Notes: generated from the letters alone by a model not told the origin. 58,320 nucleotides of DNA from Acidimicrobiia bacterium (GCA_016932695.1 JAFGCH010000092.1:1-58320), one strand, 5' to 3'; counted from the first letter of the stretch, positions 15,929 through 24,636 are shown. Numbers and translations are program-made.

Positions 15929-16459
15929 ATGGACACCGTCGAGGCACCCCCGGCCGAACCGGAGGCACCGGCCCCGCCCCACCGCAGCCTGCATACCGCC
16001 CTGTGGGGTGCGCTGGCCTACCCCGTCGGGGCGTTCCTCTGGGCCTGTGCCGCCGCCGGTGAATCGGCCACCCGTGCCCCCCAGCCCGGCCTCCTGGGAG
16101 TGCTCGAGTGGTTCGGCTGGAGCCTGTTGTGGGTCGTGATCCTCACCGTGGCCGCCGCTCCCATCGGGCTGCCTCTGGCGCTGGCGGAAGCCTTCCTCTG
16201 GGAGCTCGTCGTAGCCCGCTTCCCCGCACTCGATCGCCGCCCCTGGGGCCCGGCCCTGGCGGCGGGGCTGCTCGCCGCTCCCTGGGCTTTCCTGGTTCCC
16301 TGGGTGCTCGCCGACTGGCTCAAAGGCCCCCTCCCCACAGTGGTGGCCCTCGCCTGCGCCTTTCTGGGCTTCTATCTGCCCCGCCTGCTGGTCCCCGCTC
16401 TGGGCCCGGGAGCCCTGCTCGGGCGCGCCGAAGTTGCCGGAGCCTCCATTGAAGGGTGA
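15929..16459 (+). CDS. Four-helix membrane protein of unknown function
   Basis: The 176-residue protein has a Pro/Ala/Glu-rich N-terminus of about 20 residues. Four hydrophobic segments follow, at about residues 26-46, 57-85, 105-130 and 133-155. I recognise no family motif. It opens a likely operon: its stop lies inside the start region of the P-loop kinase gene, with 11 bases of overlap if the kinase starts at TTG 16449. Leaderless expression is suggested by the TACACT box upstream. Confidence 0.6.
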   Translation: MDTVEAPPAEPEAPAPPHRSLHTALWGALAYPVGAFLWACAAAGESATRAPQPGLLGVLEWFGWSLLWVVILTVAAAPIGLPLALAEAFLWELVVARFPALDRRPWGPALAAGLLAAPWAFLVPWVLADWLKGPLPTVVALACAFLGFYLPRLLVPALGPGALLGRAEVAGASIEG

Positions 16460-17096
16460 CGTCGTCCTCATCGATGATGCCCAACGCCCGGCGGCACGCG
16501 CCCTGGTGGACGTCTGGCTCCCGGAGGCCATGGGGCGCGGGGGCCGCTTCGCCGTCACCGTCGCCGGCGAGTCGGGAAGCGGCAAGTCGACCACCGCCCG
16601 GGCCCTGGCCGAGGAGTTCGCCGCGCGCGGTCTGGGCTGTGCCGTCTTTCAGCAGGACGACTACTTCCGCCTCCCCCCGAAGACCAACGACCGCGCCCGC
16701 CGTGAGGACATCTCGTGGGTGGGGCCTGGGGAGGTGCGCCTCGACCTCCTCGACGAGCATCTTGCCGCCGCCCGAGCGGGAGCGGCCCGGGTCACCAAGC
16801 CCCTCGTGATCTACGCCGAGGACCGCATCACCGAAGAAACGATTGGCCTCAGCGGGGTGGCGGTGGCGGTCGCCGAGGGCACCTACACCACGCTGCTGGC
16901 CAATGCCGATCGGCGGGTGTTCATCGCCCGCACCTACCACGAGACCCTCGAGGACCGGCGGCGCCGGGGGCGGGAGCCGTTCGACCCCTTCATCGAACGG
17001 GTGCTGGAGATCGAGCATCGCATCATCTCCCCGCACCGGGCTCGGGCCGACGCGGTGATCGACGGCGACTACCGGGTTGAGTTCCTGCGGCCGTGA
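16449..17096 (+). CDS. Uridine-kinase-like P-loop kinase
   Basis: About 215 residues with Walker A GESGSGKST, the substrate-side block FQQDDYFRLPPKTND, and VAVAVAEGTYTTLL resembling the Walker B/EG region of uridine kinase and phosphoribulokinase. The later RTYHETLEDRRRRGR arginine-rich region fits the lid. The substrate is unknown; uridine, a pentose or another sugar alcohol is possible. TTG 16449 is chosen over TTG 16434 because a GGAG ends six bases upstream. The end overlaps the GTG of the GH13-like gene by four bases, so the two are probably made together. Confidence 0.8.
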   Translation: MKGDVVLIDDAQRPAARALVDVWLPEAMGRGGRFAVTVAGESGSGKSTTARALAEEFAARGLGCAVFQQDDYFRLPPKTNDRARREDISWVGPGEVRLDLLDEHLAAARAGAARVTKPLVIYAEDRITEETIGLSGVAVAVAEGTYTTLLANADRRVFIARTYHETLEDRRRRGREPFDPFIERVLEIEHRIISPHRARADAVIDGDYRVEFLRP

Positions 17097-19243
17097 CTTC
17101 CCTCCCCGACCCCGCGCCGGCGGACGAAGCCGGGCTGCGGGCGGCCTGGGAACAGCACGGGCCGCGCTACCTGGAGGCTTACGCCACCGGCGAGGTCGCC
17201 TTCCTCCCCTACCTGCTGCCGGAGGCAGCCCTGGGCTTCGACGCCCCTCGCACCATGGAGATCCTGCGCTCCCGCCTCGGCGACGCCGTAGCCGTGGCCC
17301 TGGCCCCGGAGAGCACCGACCCCGACGACCCGCTGGAGCCGCCGCCGCTCCCCATTCGCAGCCCGGTAGCCGACCGCCCCGACGGGACCTGGTTGCAGCG
17401 GGCCAACCTGGTGGGGGTCAACGTGCGCACGGTGGGCTCACACTGGAACTTGGTGAAGTACGCCCTCACCCTGCCCGCCGCCTGCGATGCGATCCACCTG
17501 CTCCCCATCTGGGAGCCGGGGGTGGTGCGCAGCCTCTACGGCCAGGCCGGCTGGGCGATCAACGACGAGTTCTTCAGCCCAGAACTGGCCGCCGCCGTCC
17601 CTCACCTAACCACGGTCGAGCGCCAGCTGCGGGCGGTGGTGAACCTGCTGCACGCCCTCGGCCGCGCCGTCGGCATGGACGTGATCCCCCACACCGACCG
17701 GTTCTCCGAAATGGCCCTGGCCCAGCCGCAGCACTTCGAATGGCTGCGCCGCCGCGGGCGGGAGATCGTGGACCATCGCGAGCACCTCCACGAGGAGGCC
17801 CAGGAGGCCATCCTCGGCTGGCTGGCGGCGACCGGCCCCGCCGGCCCCGGGCCCTACCCGGTGACGCGCGAGGGCTTCTTCGCCCCCGCCTTCGGCGAGG
17901 AGCAGCGCCTGCGGGTGCTCTTCGGCCTGCCCCGGGACTTCCTGGGGCGCACGGCGCGTCGCATCTCCCTGGTGCGCCACCTCCACGACGAGGGCCTAGA
18001 GACGGTACCGGCCACCATGGGTGTCCCCTACCGCGGCCTTATGGTGGACCCATCGGATGACGCGGTCACCATGGACCGCTACGGCATGGAGTGGCGGGAC
18101 TACCTGATCACCAAACCCGGCCCTATGGCCCGGGTATTCAACCCGCTGGCCCGCTACAAGCTCTACGGGCGCCTGAGCGACAACGCCGATTGGGAGATCG
18201 ACTTCTCTCGGCCCCGTGAGGAAGTCTGGGACTACGTCTGCGCCCACTACGCCGAGGTGCAACGGCGCTTCGGCTTCGACTTCATGCGCGGGGACATGTC
18301 CCACGTGCAGATGCGACCCGGCGGGGTGCCGGCCGCCCCGGATCGCCACTACGACCTGCTGGGGACGGTCAAGGAGCACATCCGTACCCGCAACGGCGTC
18401 CCCTGGTTCGGCTACTTCGCCGAGAGCTTCCTGCCGCCCCCCGACGTGTTCGCCTACGGGGAGGAGATGGACCACCTGGAGGCTTCCCACGCCGAGGCGA
18501 CCCTGGGCGACCTGCAGTCCACCGCGGTGGGATCCCCCGAGTTCCTCGACCGCCTGGCGCGCTACCGGGATCTGCTGGCAACCCGGTCGTGCGCTCCCAG
18601 CTTCACCGTGATGACCGCCGACAAGGACGACCCGCGCTTCGACGCCCTCTACCTGGAGGGCAACGAAGTGCGCCTTTTTCTGGCCCTCTTCCTCGCCGAC
18701 ATGCCTTCCTACACCGCCCTCGGCTTCGAGACTCGCGACCCCCACCCCGAGCCCCGGCCCAACGAGTGGTACACCAAGCTGTACGTCTTCGAGGAGGAGG
18801 GTACCTCCAACCGGTACCCCTCGAAGGCCCGCTTCGGGCCCTACCGCTGGGGGCGCAACGCCGCCCTCTTCACCCGCCTCACCCGCCTGCGCCTCTTCGC
18901 CGACGCGGTGCTCCCCGAGATCAGAGAACGGCCGCTGCGCTGGCTGCTGCCCCTCGAGCCAGCTTCCGGCCGCCGGGTGCTGGCTTGGACCCAGAGCGGC
19001 GAGCCGGAGTTGCTGTTCCTGGCCAACCTCGACCCGGCAGCCCCCGGCCCGCCCCTCGACCTGCCCGCGCCGGCGGGATGGCCGCGGCAGGCCATCCTGG
19101 AACACGGCTTCTCGACCCTCACCCTCGAAGAGCAGGAGACTGAACCCCTGAGGGCACAGGGGGCGAGGTACCGCCTCCCCCGCCTCGGCCCTGGCGAGGG
19201 CCGCGCCTACCGGGTCGCCCTGAGGAAGGAGGCCGGGCCGTGA
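17093..19243 (+). CDS. GH13-like (alpha-amylase superfamily) glycoside hydrolase/phosphorylase
   Basis: The 716-residue protein shows a divergent GH13 barrel. Region I is MDVIPHTDRFS (about 195-205). Region II is FMRGDMSH with the candidate nucleophile Asp401. Region III is YFAESF with the candidate acid/base Glu444. Region IV is ADKDDPR (509-515), where Lys replaces the usual His before Asp. LLPIWEPG and YTKLYVFEEE-type blocks fit the fold, and a C-terminal beta domain follows. Substrate unknown; hydrolase, transglycosidase or phosphorylase activity are all possible. It is translationally coupled to the kinase (GTGA) and to the DUF385 gene, which suggests a shared pathway. Confidence 0.78.
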   Translation: MTSLPDPAPADEAGLRAAWEQHGPRYLEAYATGEVAFLPYLLPEAALGFDAPRTMEILRSRLGDAVAVALAPESTDPDDPLEPPPLPIRSPVADRPDGTWLQRANLVGVNVRTVGSHWNLVKYALTLPAACDAIHLLPIWEPGVVRSLYGQAGWAINDEFFSPELAAAVPHLTTVERQLRAVVNLLHALGRAVGMDVIPHTDRFSEMALAQPQHFEWLRRRGREIVDHREHLHEEAQEAILGWLAATGPAGPGPYPVTREGFFAPAFGEEQRLRVLFGLPRDFLGRTARRISLVRHLHDEGLETVPATMGVPYRGLMVDPSDDAVTMDRYGMEWRDYLITKPGPMARVFNPLARYKLYGRLSDNADWEIDFSRPREEVWDYVCAHYAEVQRRFGFDFMRGDMSHVQMRPGGVPAAPDRHYDLLGTVKEHIRTRNGVPWFGYFAESFLPPPDVFAYGEEMDHLEASHAEATLGDLQSTAVGSPEFLDRLARYRDLLATRSCAPSFTVMTADKDDPRFDALYLEGNEVRLFLALFLADMPSYTALGFETRDPHPEPRPNEWYTKLYVFEEEGTSNRYPSKARFGPYRWGRNAALFTRLTRLRLFADAVLPEIRERPLRWLLPLEPASGRRVLAWTQSGEPELLFLANLDPAAPGPPLDLPAPAGWPRQAILEHGFSTLTLEEQETEPLRAQGARYRLPRLGPGEGRAYRVALRKEAGP

Positions 19244-19812
19244 CCTTCAGCCCACAGACCGGGGACCACATGCGCCACGCTTTCAAGCACCTGAACCGCT
19301 TCATGGTGCTCATGTTCCGCCTGGGACTGGGCCCCTGGCTGCAGTTCTGGCCGAGGGTGACCGGGCAGATCCTGGTGCTGGTGCATCGCGGGCGCAAGAG
19401 CGGCCTCCTGCGGCGCACCCCCCTCAACTTCGCCCGGGCAGACGGCGACATCTACATCCTGGCCGGGTTCGGCCGGGCCTCGGACTGGTACCGCAACCTG
19501 CGGGCCGACCGGCAGGGCGAGGTGTGGCTCCCCGACGGCTGGTGGTCGGTGGAAGCCGAGGAAGTGAGCGACCACCCCGAGAGGCTCCGCTTGCTGCGGG
19601 CCGTCTTGGTGGGAAGCGGCTTTGCCGCCTACGCCTTTGGGGTGAGCCCGGGCCTGCCCGATGAGCGACTGGCCCAGATCACCTCCGGCTACCGCCTGGT
19701 GCGGCTGCGGCTGGTCGGGCCCCGCACCGGACCAGGAGGGCCCGGTGACCTGGCCTGGGTCTGGCCGGCGGCTCTCACCCTGCGCCTGCTGCTCCGCCGT
19801 CGCCGGCGTTAG
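19240..19812 (+). CDS. DUF385/Ddn-family F420-type nitroreductase-like protein
   Basis: The 190-residue protein contains the deazaflavin-binding split-barrel signature GRKSGLLRRTPLNF, then YILAGFGRASDWYRNLRADRQGEVWL. These are typical of F420-dependent nitroreductases and quinone reductases (Ddn, FDOR-B). A hydrophobic Leu/Arg-rich C-terminus (LTLRLLLRRRRR) may hold it to the membrane. GTG start overlaps the GH13-like stop (GTGA). The natural substrate is unknown. It ends in a four-base convergent overlap with the ABC permease gene. Confidence 0.83.
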   Translation: MTFSPQTGDHMRHAFKHLNRFMVLMFRLGLGPWLQFWPRVTGQILVLVHRGRKSGLLRRTPLNFARADGDIYILAGFGRASDWYRNLRADRQGEVWLPDGWWSVEAEEVSDHPERLRLLRAVLVGSGFAAYAFGVSPGLPDERLAQITSGYRLVRLRLVGPRTGPGGPGDLAWVWPAALTLRLLLRRRRR

Positions 19813-20615
19813 ACGGCCAGGTCGCGGCGGTCGAGGATCACCCCGCCGGCCACCGGCAGGGCCAGGGCGATGGCTGCCAGCACGCCGGCGTGAACCCACT
19901 CCATGCCTCGCAGCAGTGGGGCCGAGGCGGCGTAGTAGTACCAGGGGGAGGCCTTCTGCACCGTGCCCAGCCAGGTCACCACCTCGGCCAGCGAGAACAC
20001 CAGATAGGCGGCCAGAGCGGCGGCCGAAGCCACACCCATGGCCAGCCCCCGTTTGCCCGTGACCGCCCCTACCGCCAAGGCCAAGGAGCCGAAGACGAGG
20101 GCAATCAGCACCACCCCCAGGCTGGCCGCCGCCAGCTTCCCCGAGTCCAGTCCCAGATCGAAGGCGGCGCCGGCCAGCAGCATGCCGACGAAGTTCGCCA
20201 GGCCGATCAGGAAGGTGACGGCGGCCATAGCGCCGAACTGCTCGGCCAGCCAGCGGCGGCGGGAGATCGGCCCGGCGAGGAGCAGATCCAGGGTGCCTTC
20301 CTCCTCCTCACCGGCAACGGCCCGCGCCCCGAAGCCGACGGCCAGGATGATCAAGAGCAGCGGCAGCACCAGCGAGAACAGCTCCATGTGCAGGAAGCCG
20401 GGCCCGGTGCTCAACGAGACTCCCTCGACCATGTTGAACATGGCCCGCAGCGCCTCGGGGTAGCTCTCGAGCATCTCCTCGAAGTCGCCGGCGTTGTCCC
20501 GGATGGTGGGGAAGGCACTGCCCAGGAAGAGCAGGTAGACGAACGAACCGCCCACCCACCAGGCCAGGCTGCGGCGCCGGCTCCACACCGCCGCCCCGAA
20601 GACGCTACGCAGCAT
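19809..20615 (-). CDS. ABC-2 type transporter permease
   Basis: The 268-residue protein has six hydrophobic segments and the ABC-2 feature GARAVAGEEEEGTLDLLLAGPISRRRW after the second segment. ATG 20615 is chosen because its reading overlaps the ATPase stop by 11 bases and gives MLRSVFGAAVWSRRRSLAWW, a usual ABC-2 N-terminus. Together with the upstream ATPase it forms an exporter. The substrate (drug, lipid or peptide) cannot be told. Confidence 0.87.
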   Translation of the reverse strand: MLRSVFGAAVWSRRRSLAWWVGGSFVYLLFLGSAFPTIRDNAGDFEEMLESYPEALRAMFNMVEGVSLSTGPGFLHMELFSLVLPLLLIILAVGFGARAVAGEEEEGTLDLLLAGPISRRRWLAEQFGAMAAVTFLIGLANFVGMLLAGAAFDLGLDSGKLAAASLGVVLIALVFGSLALAVGAVTGKRGLAMGVASAAALAAYLVFSLAEVVTWLGTVQKASPWYYYAASAPLLRGMEWVHAGVLAAIALALPVAGGVILDRRDLAV

Positions 20616-21504
20616 CGCCGGCCCCCTCGTAGTACCTGAGGAACAGTTCCTCGAGGTCGGCCTCGTGGCTGACCACATTGGTCACCTCATACCGGGCGGC
20701 CGCCTTGACCAGGCGGTCGATGGAGCCCACCGCCGTACACGTCAGCAGGCCGTCCTCCACCACCACGTCTTGCACGCCGGGGAGGGCGGCGAACTCCTCC
20801 CGGGGCACGGGCCCGGCGAAATGGATCTCCAAGCGCCGCAAGGCCTTCGCCTTGAGCGCCTCCAGGCCCTCAACCACCACCAGCCGGCCTTCGCGAACGA
20901 TGCCCACCCGATCGGCGATGCGCTCCACCTCGCTGAGCACGTGCGACGACAGGAACACCGTGCGCCCCTGCTCCTTGGCCTCGGCCACCAGCCGGTAGAA
21001 CTCCCGCTGCATGAGCGGGTCGAGCCCGCTGGTGGGCTCGTCGAGGACCAGCAGTTGGGGAGAGTGCATGAAGGCCTGCACCACCGCCACCTTCTGGCGG
21101 TTGCCCCGGGAAAGGTCGCCGATGGGCCGGCTCAGGTCTAGTTCCAGCCGCTCCGCCAGCATCTCGGCGGGGCCGAGGCCGTCGAGGCCGCGCAGGTGCC
21201 CCAGGTAGGTGAGCAACTGGCGCCCGGTCATCTTCCGGTAGAGGGCGGGGTCGCCGGCCAGGTAGCCGACCTGTCGGCGCAGCTCCGGGCCTCCGGTCCG
21301 GGGGTCGGCACCCAGAACCAGGGCCCGGCCCGACGACGGGCGGATCAGGTCGAGCAACAGCCGGATGGTGGTGGTCTTGCCCGCCCCGTTGGGGCCCAGG
21401 TACCCGAACACCTCGCCGGGCAGAACCTCCAGGTCGAGCCCCACCACCCCGCGGTCGCGGCCGTAGTACTTGGTGAGGCCTTCCAGACGAATGGCGGCTT
21501 CCAC
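20605..21504 (-). CDS. ABC transporter ATP-binding protein (exporter type)
   Basis: The 299-residue ATPase has Walker A GPNGAGKTT, a Q-loop in YLAGDPALY, Walker B LLVLDEPTSGLDP and the H-loop SSHVLSEVE. The signature motif is LSRGNRQK, a variant common in DrrA/CcmA-like exporters. The C-terminal 80 residues form the accessory domain usual for drug-type exporters. The GTG start lies eight bases after a TAGGGT -10 box, so the transcript may be leaderless. It pairs with the overlapping permease gene. Confidence 0.92.
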   Translation of the reverse strand: MEAAIRLEGLTKYYGRDRGVVGLDLEVLPGEVFGYLGPNGAGKTTTIRLLLDLIRPSSGRALVLGADPRTGGPELRRQVGYLAGDPALYRKMTGRQLLTYLGHLRGLDGLGPAEMLAERLELDLSRPIGDLSRGNRQKVAVVQAFMHSPQLLVLDEPTSGLDPLMQREFYRLVAEAKEQGRTVFLSSHVLSEVERIADRVGIVREGRLVVVEGLEALKAKALRRLEIHFAGPVPREEFAALPGVQDVVVEDGLLTCTAVGSIDRLVKAAARYEVTNVVSHEADLEELFLRYYEGAGDAA

Positions 21505-21512
21505 GAGGCCTC

Positions 21513-21518
21513 ACCCTA
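21513..21518 (-). promoter_or_regulatory. Putative leaderless -10 box (TAGGGT)
   Basis: On the minus strand TAGGGT ends eight bases before the GTG start at 21504 of the ABC ATPase. No Shine-Dalgarno is visible. Confidence 0.4.
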
Positions 21519-21548
21519 CCCCGGCGGGGATCAAGCGGAGGTAACCCC

Positions 21549-22412
21549 CTAAATGGTCCCTTGCGCCGCAGTGACCCGTGCCCGGGCGATCTCCAAGTAG
21601 GCCGGCTCGGTCTCATAGCCGATGAAGTGCCGGCCGCTCTCGACGGCGGCCACCGCCGTGGAGCCCGACCCCATGAACGGGTCGAGCACGAGGTCCCCCC
21701 TGAAGGTGTACAGCTCGATCAGCCGACGGGGCAGTTCCACCGGGAAAGGGGCGGGGTGCCCGATGCGGCGGGCCGAGGCCGGGGCGATGTTCCACACCGA
21801 CACGGTGGCCTCGAGGAACTCCTGCCGCGAAATGGTGTCCTCGCCCAGGCGCAGGCGGCGGAAAGAGCCTTTGCTGGCCACCACCACGTACTCATGGACG
21901 TCGCGCAGGGTGGGGTTGCGGGCCGAGCACCACGACCCCCAGGCGCAGGAGCCGCCGGCGCCCTGTGCCTTCTGCCAGACGATCTCACCGCGCAAGAGGA
22001 ACCCGATCTCCTCGAGCAGGGCCGCCACCCGATGGTTCAACGCCAAGTAGGGGCGCCGCCCCAGGTTGGCCACGTTCACCGCCACCCGGCCTCCCGGTTC
22101 CAGCACCCGGTAGGTCTCGCCCAGCACCCGCTTCAGCAGGCCCAGGTACTCCTCGAGGCTGAGGTCGGCGTCGTAGTCCTTGCCCACGTTGTAGGGGGGC
22201 GAGGTGACCATGAGCCCCACGCAGTCGTCGGGCAGTTCCTCCATGGACTCCGACGAACGGCAGATGAGGCGGTCGAGCACTTCGTCGGGGGGCGCCACCG
22301 GCGGGCCGGGCCGGCCTGCGGGAGCCGAACGCAGCATGCGGCGCGCGTAGAAGCGGCGGGCGTCGTGCCCTTCCCTCTTCCCCGCACCGAATGACGCTGT
22401 TTCCGTGGACAT
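21549..22412 (-). CDS. Orphan beta-class DNA methyltransferase (N4-cytosine or N6-adenine)
   Basis: The 287-residue enzyme has catalytic motif IV TSPPYNVG (residues 70-77) near the N-terminus and the SAM-binding motif I DPFMGSGST (244-252) near the C-terminus, the beta-class order. A target-recognition region lies between them. The TSPPY form is most often seen in N4-cytosine enzymes but also in some N6-adenine ones. No restriction endonuclease is nearby, so it may act in regulation or replication like CcrM. The first 40 residues are weakly conserved and the start could be at Met26. Confidence 0.9.
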   Translation of the reverse strand: MSTETASFGAGKREGHDARRFYARRMLRSAPAGRPGPPVAPPDEVLDRLICRSSESMEELPDDCVGLMVTSPPYNVGKDYDADLSLEEYLGLLKRVLGETYRVLEPGGRVAVNVANLGRRPYLALNHRVAALLEEIGFLLRGEIVWQKAQGAGGSCAWGSWCSARNPTLRDVHEYVVVASKGSFRRLRLGEDTISRQEFLEATVSVWNIAPASARRIGHPAPFPVELPRRLIELYTFRGDLVLDPFMGSGSTAVAAVESGRHFIGYETEPAYLEIARARVTAAQGTI

Positions 22413-22454
22413 AGCGCGCCGGGACCTCCGAAAGCGAAAATCACCGTAGCCGAC

Positions 22455-23063
22455 TTATCCACAGGAGCCGCGGCATTCCCCCGGCGCCGGCGCGGCCCGA
22501 GCCTCGGCCGCCGCCCGGTGCAACCTGCCACCGATCGCCTGCCCCGCCACCTTCACCCACGCCGGAGCCTCCCGAGCCGCTCCGGCCAGCCGGCGCCACC
22601 GGCCGGCCCCACCCGGCCCGCGCGCCGGGTCCCCGCAAACCTCGAGGCCCATCCTTTGAAACAGGAAGCGCGCTCGCGGCAGGTGGTAGCGGTCGGTGAC
22701 CAACACCACCCGGCCCCAGCGATGCTCCCGCGCCAGGCGAGCCGCCGCCACCGCCTGCTCCAGCGTGCTGGTGGATTGCTCCTCCAGCAGCACCCGGCCG
22801 GCCTCTACTCCCAGATCTCGCGCCAATCCGGCCATCACCGAAGCCTCCGACACCCCGGCCTTCCCCACCCCTCCCATCAGGAGCAGCCATCGAATGCCGC
22901 GCCGGCGCAGGACCGCCACCCCATGCGCCACCCGGCGACGTACCGCGGGTGAGGGCCGGCCCGGGCCGAGCACCTGGGCCCCCAAGACCACCACACTCTG
23001 GTTCTCGCCCGGCCGGCGGCCACCACAGATGGAGTTGTTGCCCGGGCCGAGTGGATTAGCCAT
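22455..23063 (-). CDS. YdcF/ElyC-like DUF218 protein
   Basis: The 202-residue protein shows the DUF218 core: VVVLGAQVLGPGRPSPAVRRRV, LLLMGGVGK, SEASVMAGLARDLGV, LEEQSTSTLEQA and VLVTDRYHLPRARFLF. Family members bind S-adenosylmethionine or act in envelope polysaccharide processes, and no single function is accepted. No membrane helix or signal peptide is seen here, unlike many DUF218 proteins. A TATAAC -10-like box lies nine bases before the ATG on this strand. Confidence 0.82.
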   Translation of the reverse strand: MANPLGPGNNSICGGRRPGENQSVVVLGAQVLGPGRPSPAVRRRVAHGVAVLRRRGIRWLLLMGGVGKAGVSEASVMAGLARDLGVEAGRVLLEEQSTSTLEQAVAAARLAREHRWGRVVLVTDRYHLPRARFLFQRMGLEVCGDPARGPGGAGRWRRLAGAAREAPAWVKVAGQAIGGRLHRAAAEARAAPAPGECRGSCG

Positions 23064-23072
23064 AGCCCCCTG

Positions 23073-23080
23073 GTTATAGT
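23073..23080. promoter_or_regulatory. AT-rich divergent promoter element between DUF218 and sugar-binding protein genes
   Basis: On the plus strand TATAGT (23075-23080) could be the -10 box of the sugar-importer operon, leaving a leader of about 90 bases. On the minus strand TATAAC (23073-23078) could serve the DUF218 gene. The two boxes overlap, so the promoters would compete. Confidence 0.35.
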
Positions 23081-23177
23081 CTTAGAGGTTTCGGCGCGTG
23101 GGGTCGCGCTCGTCCCCACCGCTCTGCCCCTCCCGCCCTCCCGGGCGGGTTGAGATCCCCTAGGGAGGAATGCATAC

Positions 23178-24497
23178 ATGCGCAAGCACCTGAAGGTGCT
23201 GGTCGGCCTGGTGCTGGTCCTCGGCCTGGTAGCCGCGGCCTGCGGCGACGATGCCGTAGAAACCACCACCACCATGGCCCCCGAGACCACCACCACTACT
23301 GCGGCCCCCACCACCACGACGGAGGCCCCGACGACGACCGAAGCACCCACCACCACCGGCGCTCCGGCCGAGCCCCTGCTGGTGTGGGCCGATGAGACCC
23401 GCGTGCCGGTCATCGAGGCCGTCGCCGCCGAGTTCGAGGCAGCCACCGGGGTGCCCGTCGAGATCGAGCTGGTCGGCTTCGGCGACATCCGCGCCAACAT
23501 GGTCCAGCAGGCCCCCTTGGGCGAAGGCGCCGACGTCTTCATCGGCGCTCACGACTGGATCGGCGAGCTCGTGGTGAACGGCGTGGTCGAGCCCATCGAC
23601 CTCGGCGCTCGCGCCACCGAGTTCTTCAACGTCGCCCTCGAGGCCTTCAGCTACGACGGCCAGCGCTACGGCCTGCCGTACGCCATCGAGGCCATCGGCC
23701 TGTTCCGCAACACCGACCTGGTCCCGGATGCCCCGGCGACCTTCGAGGACCTGCTCGCCGTCTGCGACGCGCTGGGTGACACCGTCACGCAGTGCCTGGC
23801 CCTCCCGGCCGGCGGCGATGCCTACCACCACTATCCCTTCGTGGCCTCTGCCGGCGGCTACATCTTCGCCTGGGACGGCACCTCCTACGATCCCACCGAT
23901 GTGGGCCTCGACAGCGAGGGCGCCATCGCCGGTTTCGAGTTCTTCGACGGGCTCGTTGCCGACGGGTACATCGACCCGGCCGTGGACTACGGCACGATGA
24001 CCAACCTGTTCTTCAACAACCAGGCCGCCTTCATGTGGACCGGCCCCTGGGCGCTGCCCGATGTCAAGGCCGCCGTCGAGGCCGGCACGCTGTCCGGCTA
24101 CGCCACCAGCCCGCTGCCCGACATCCTGGGCAACACCGCCGTCCCGTTCGTGGGCGTGCAGGGCTTCATGGTGAATGCCTTCAGTGAGCAGAAGGCCCTG
24201 GCCCAGACCTTCGTGCTGGACTACATCGCCACCGTCGATGTCATGACCCAGCTGTACGAGGTCGGCCTGCGCGCTCCGGCGCACATCGACGCCTTCAACG
24301 CCGTGGCCGCCGACCCCGACGTCCAGGCCTTCGGTGAGTCCGCCTCCGCCGGCAACCCGATGCCGAACATCCCCGAGATGGCTTCGGTGTGGGACGCCCT
24401 GGGTACTGCCGTCCAGGAGATCTACAACCAGACCTCCGACGCGGCCACCGCCCTGACCACCGCCGCCGAGACGGTTCGCGCCGCCATCGCCGGCTGA
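23178..24497 (+). CDS. Sugar-binding lipoprotein of ABC importer (MalE-like)
   Basis: The 439-residue protein has a signal peptide ending in the lipobox LVAAAC with lipidation at Cys22. A Thr/Ala/Pro/Glu linker of about 40 residues follows, then a periplasmic-binding type 1 sugar domain. FEAATGVPVEIELVGFGDI, EGADVFIGAHDWIGEL and AAFMWTGPWALPD are close to maltose/maltodextrin-binding proteins. GGGAGG lies about ten bases before the ATG. It is followed by a strong stem-loop and then by two permease genes; no ATPase gene is present, so a shared MsmK/UgpC-type ATPase is likely. Maltose, trehalose or oligosaccharide is the probable cargo. Confidence 0.92.
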   Translation: MRKHLKVLVGLVLVLGLVAAACGDDAVETTTTMAPETTTTTAAPTTTTEAPTTTEAPTTTGAPAEPLLVWADETRVPVIEAVAAEFEAATGVPVEIELVGFGDIRANMVQQAPLGEGADVFIGAHDWIGELVVNGVVEPIDLGARATEFFNVALEAFSYDGQRYGLPYAIEAIGLFRNTDLVPDAPATFEDLLAVCDALGDTVTQCLALPAGGDAYHHYPFVASAGGYIFAWDGTSYDPTDVGLDSEGAIAGFEFFDGLVADGYIDPAVDYGTMTNLFFNNQAAFMWTGPWALPDVKAAVEAGTLSGYATSPLPDILGNTAVPFVGVQGFMVNAFSEQKALAQTFVLDYIATVDVMTQLYEVGLRAPAHIDAFNAVAADPDVQAFGESASAGNPMPNIPEMASVWDALGTAVQEIYNQTSDAATALTTAAETVRAAIAG

Positions 24498-24516
24498 TCC
24501 AACCCGCATTCGATCC

Positions 24517-24548
24517 GATGAGGGCGGGGCGCCAGCCCCGCCCTCATC
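24517..24548 (+). terminator. Perfect 14-bp stem-loop between binding-protein and permease genes
   Basis: GATGAGGGCGGGGC (24517-24530) pairs perfectly with its complement at 24535-24548 around a GCCA loop. No U-tract follows. It probably ends part of the transcripts or protects the 3' end of the binding-protein message, giving more binding protein than permease. Confidence 0.75.
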
Positions 24549-24636
24549 GCGTCCCCCGGGTGCCCGGCGACGGCGTGCGTGGCACCCCCGACCCCGACTA
24601 GCATCCCCGGCAATCCGAGAGGAAGGGCACGGGGAG

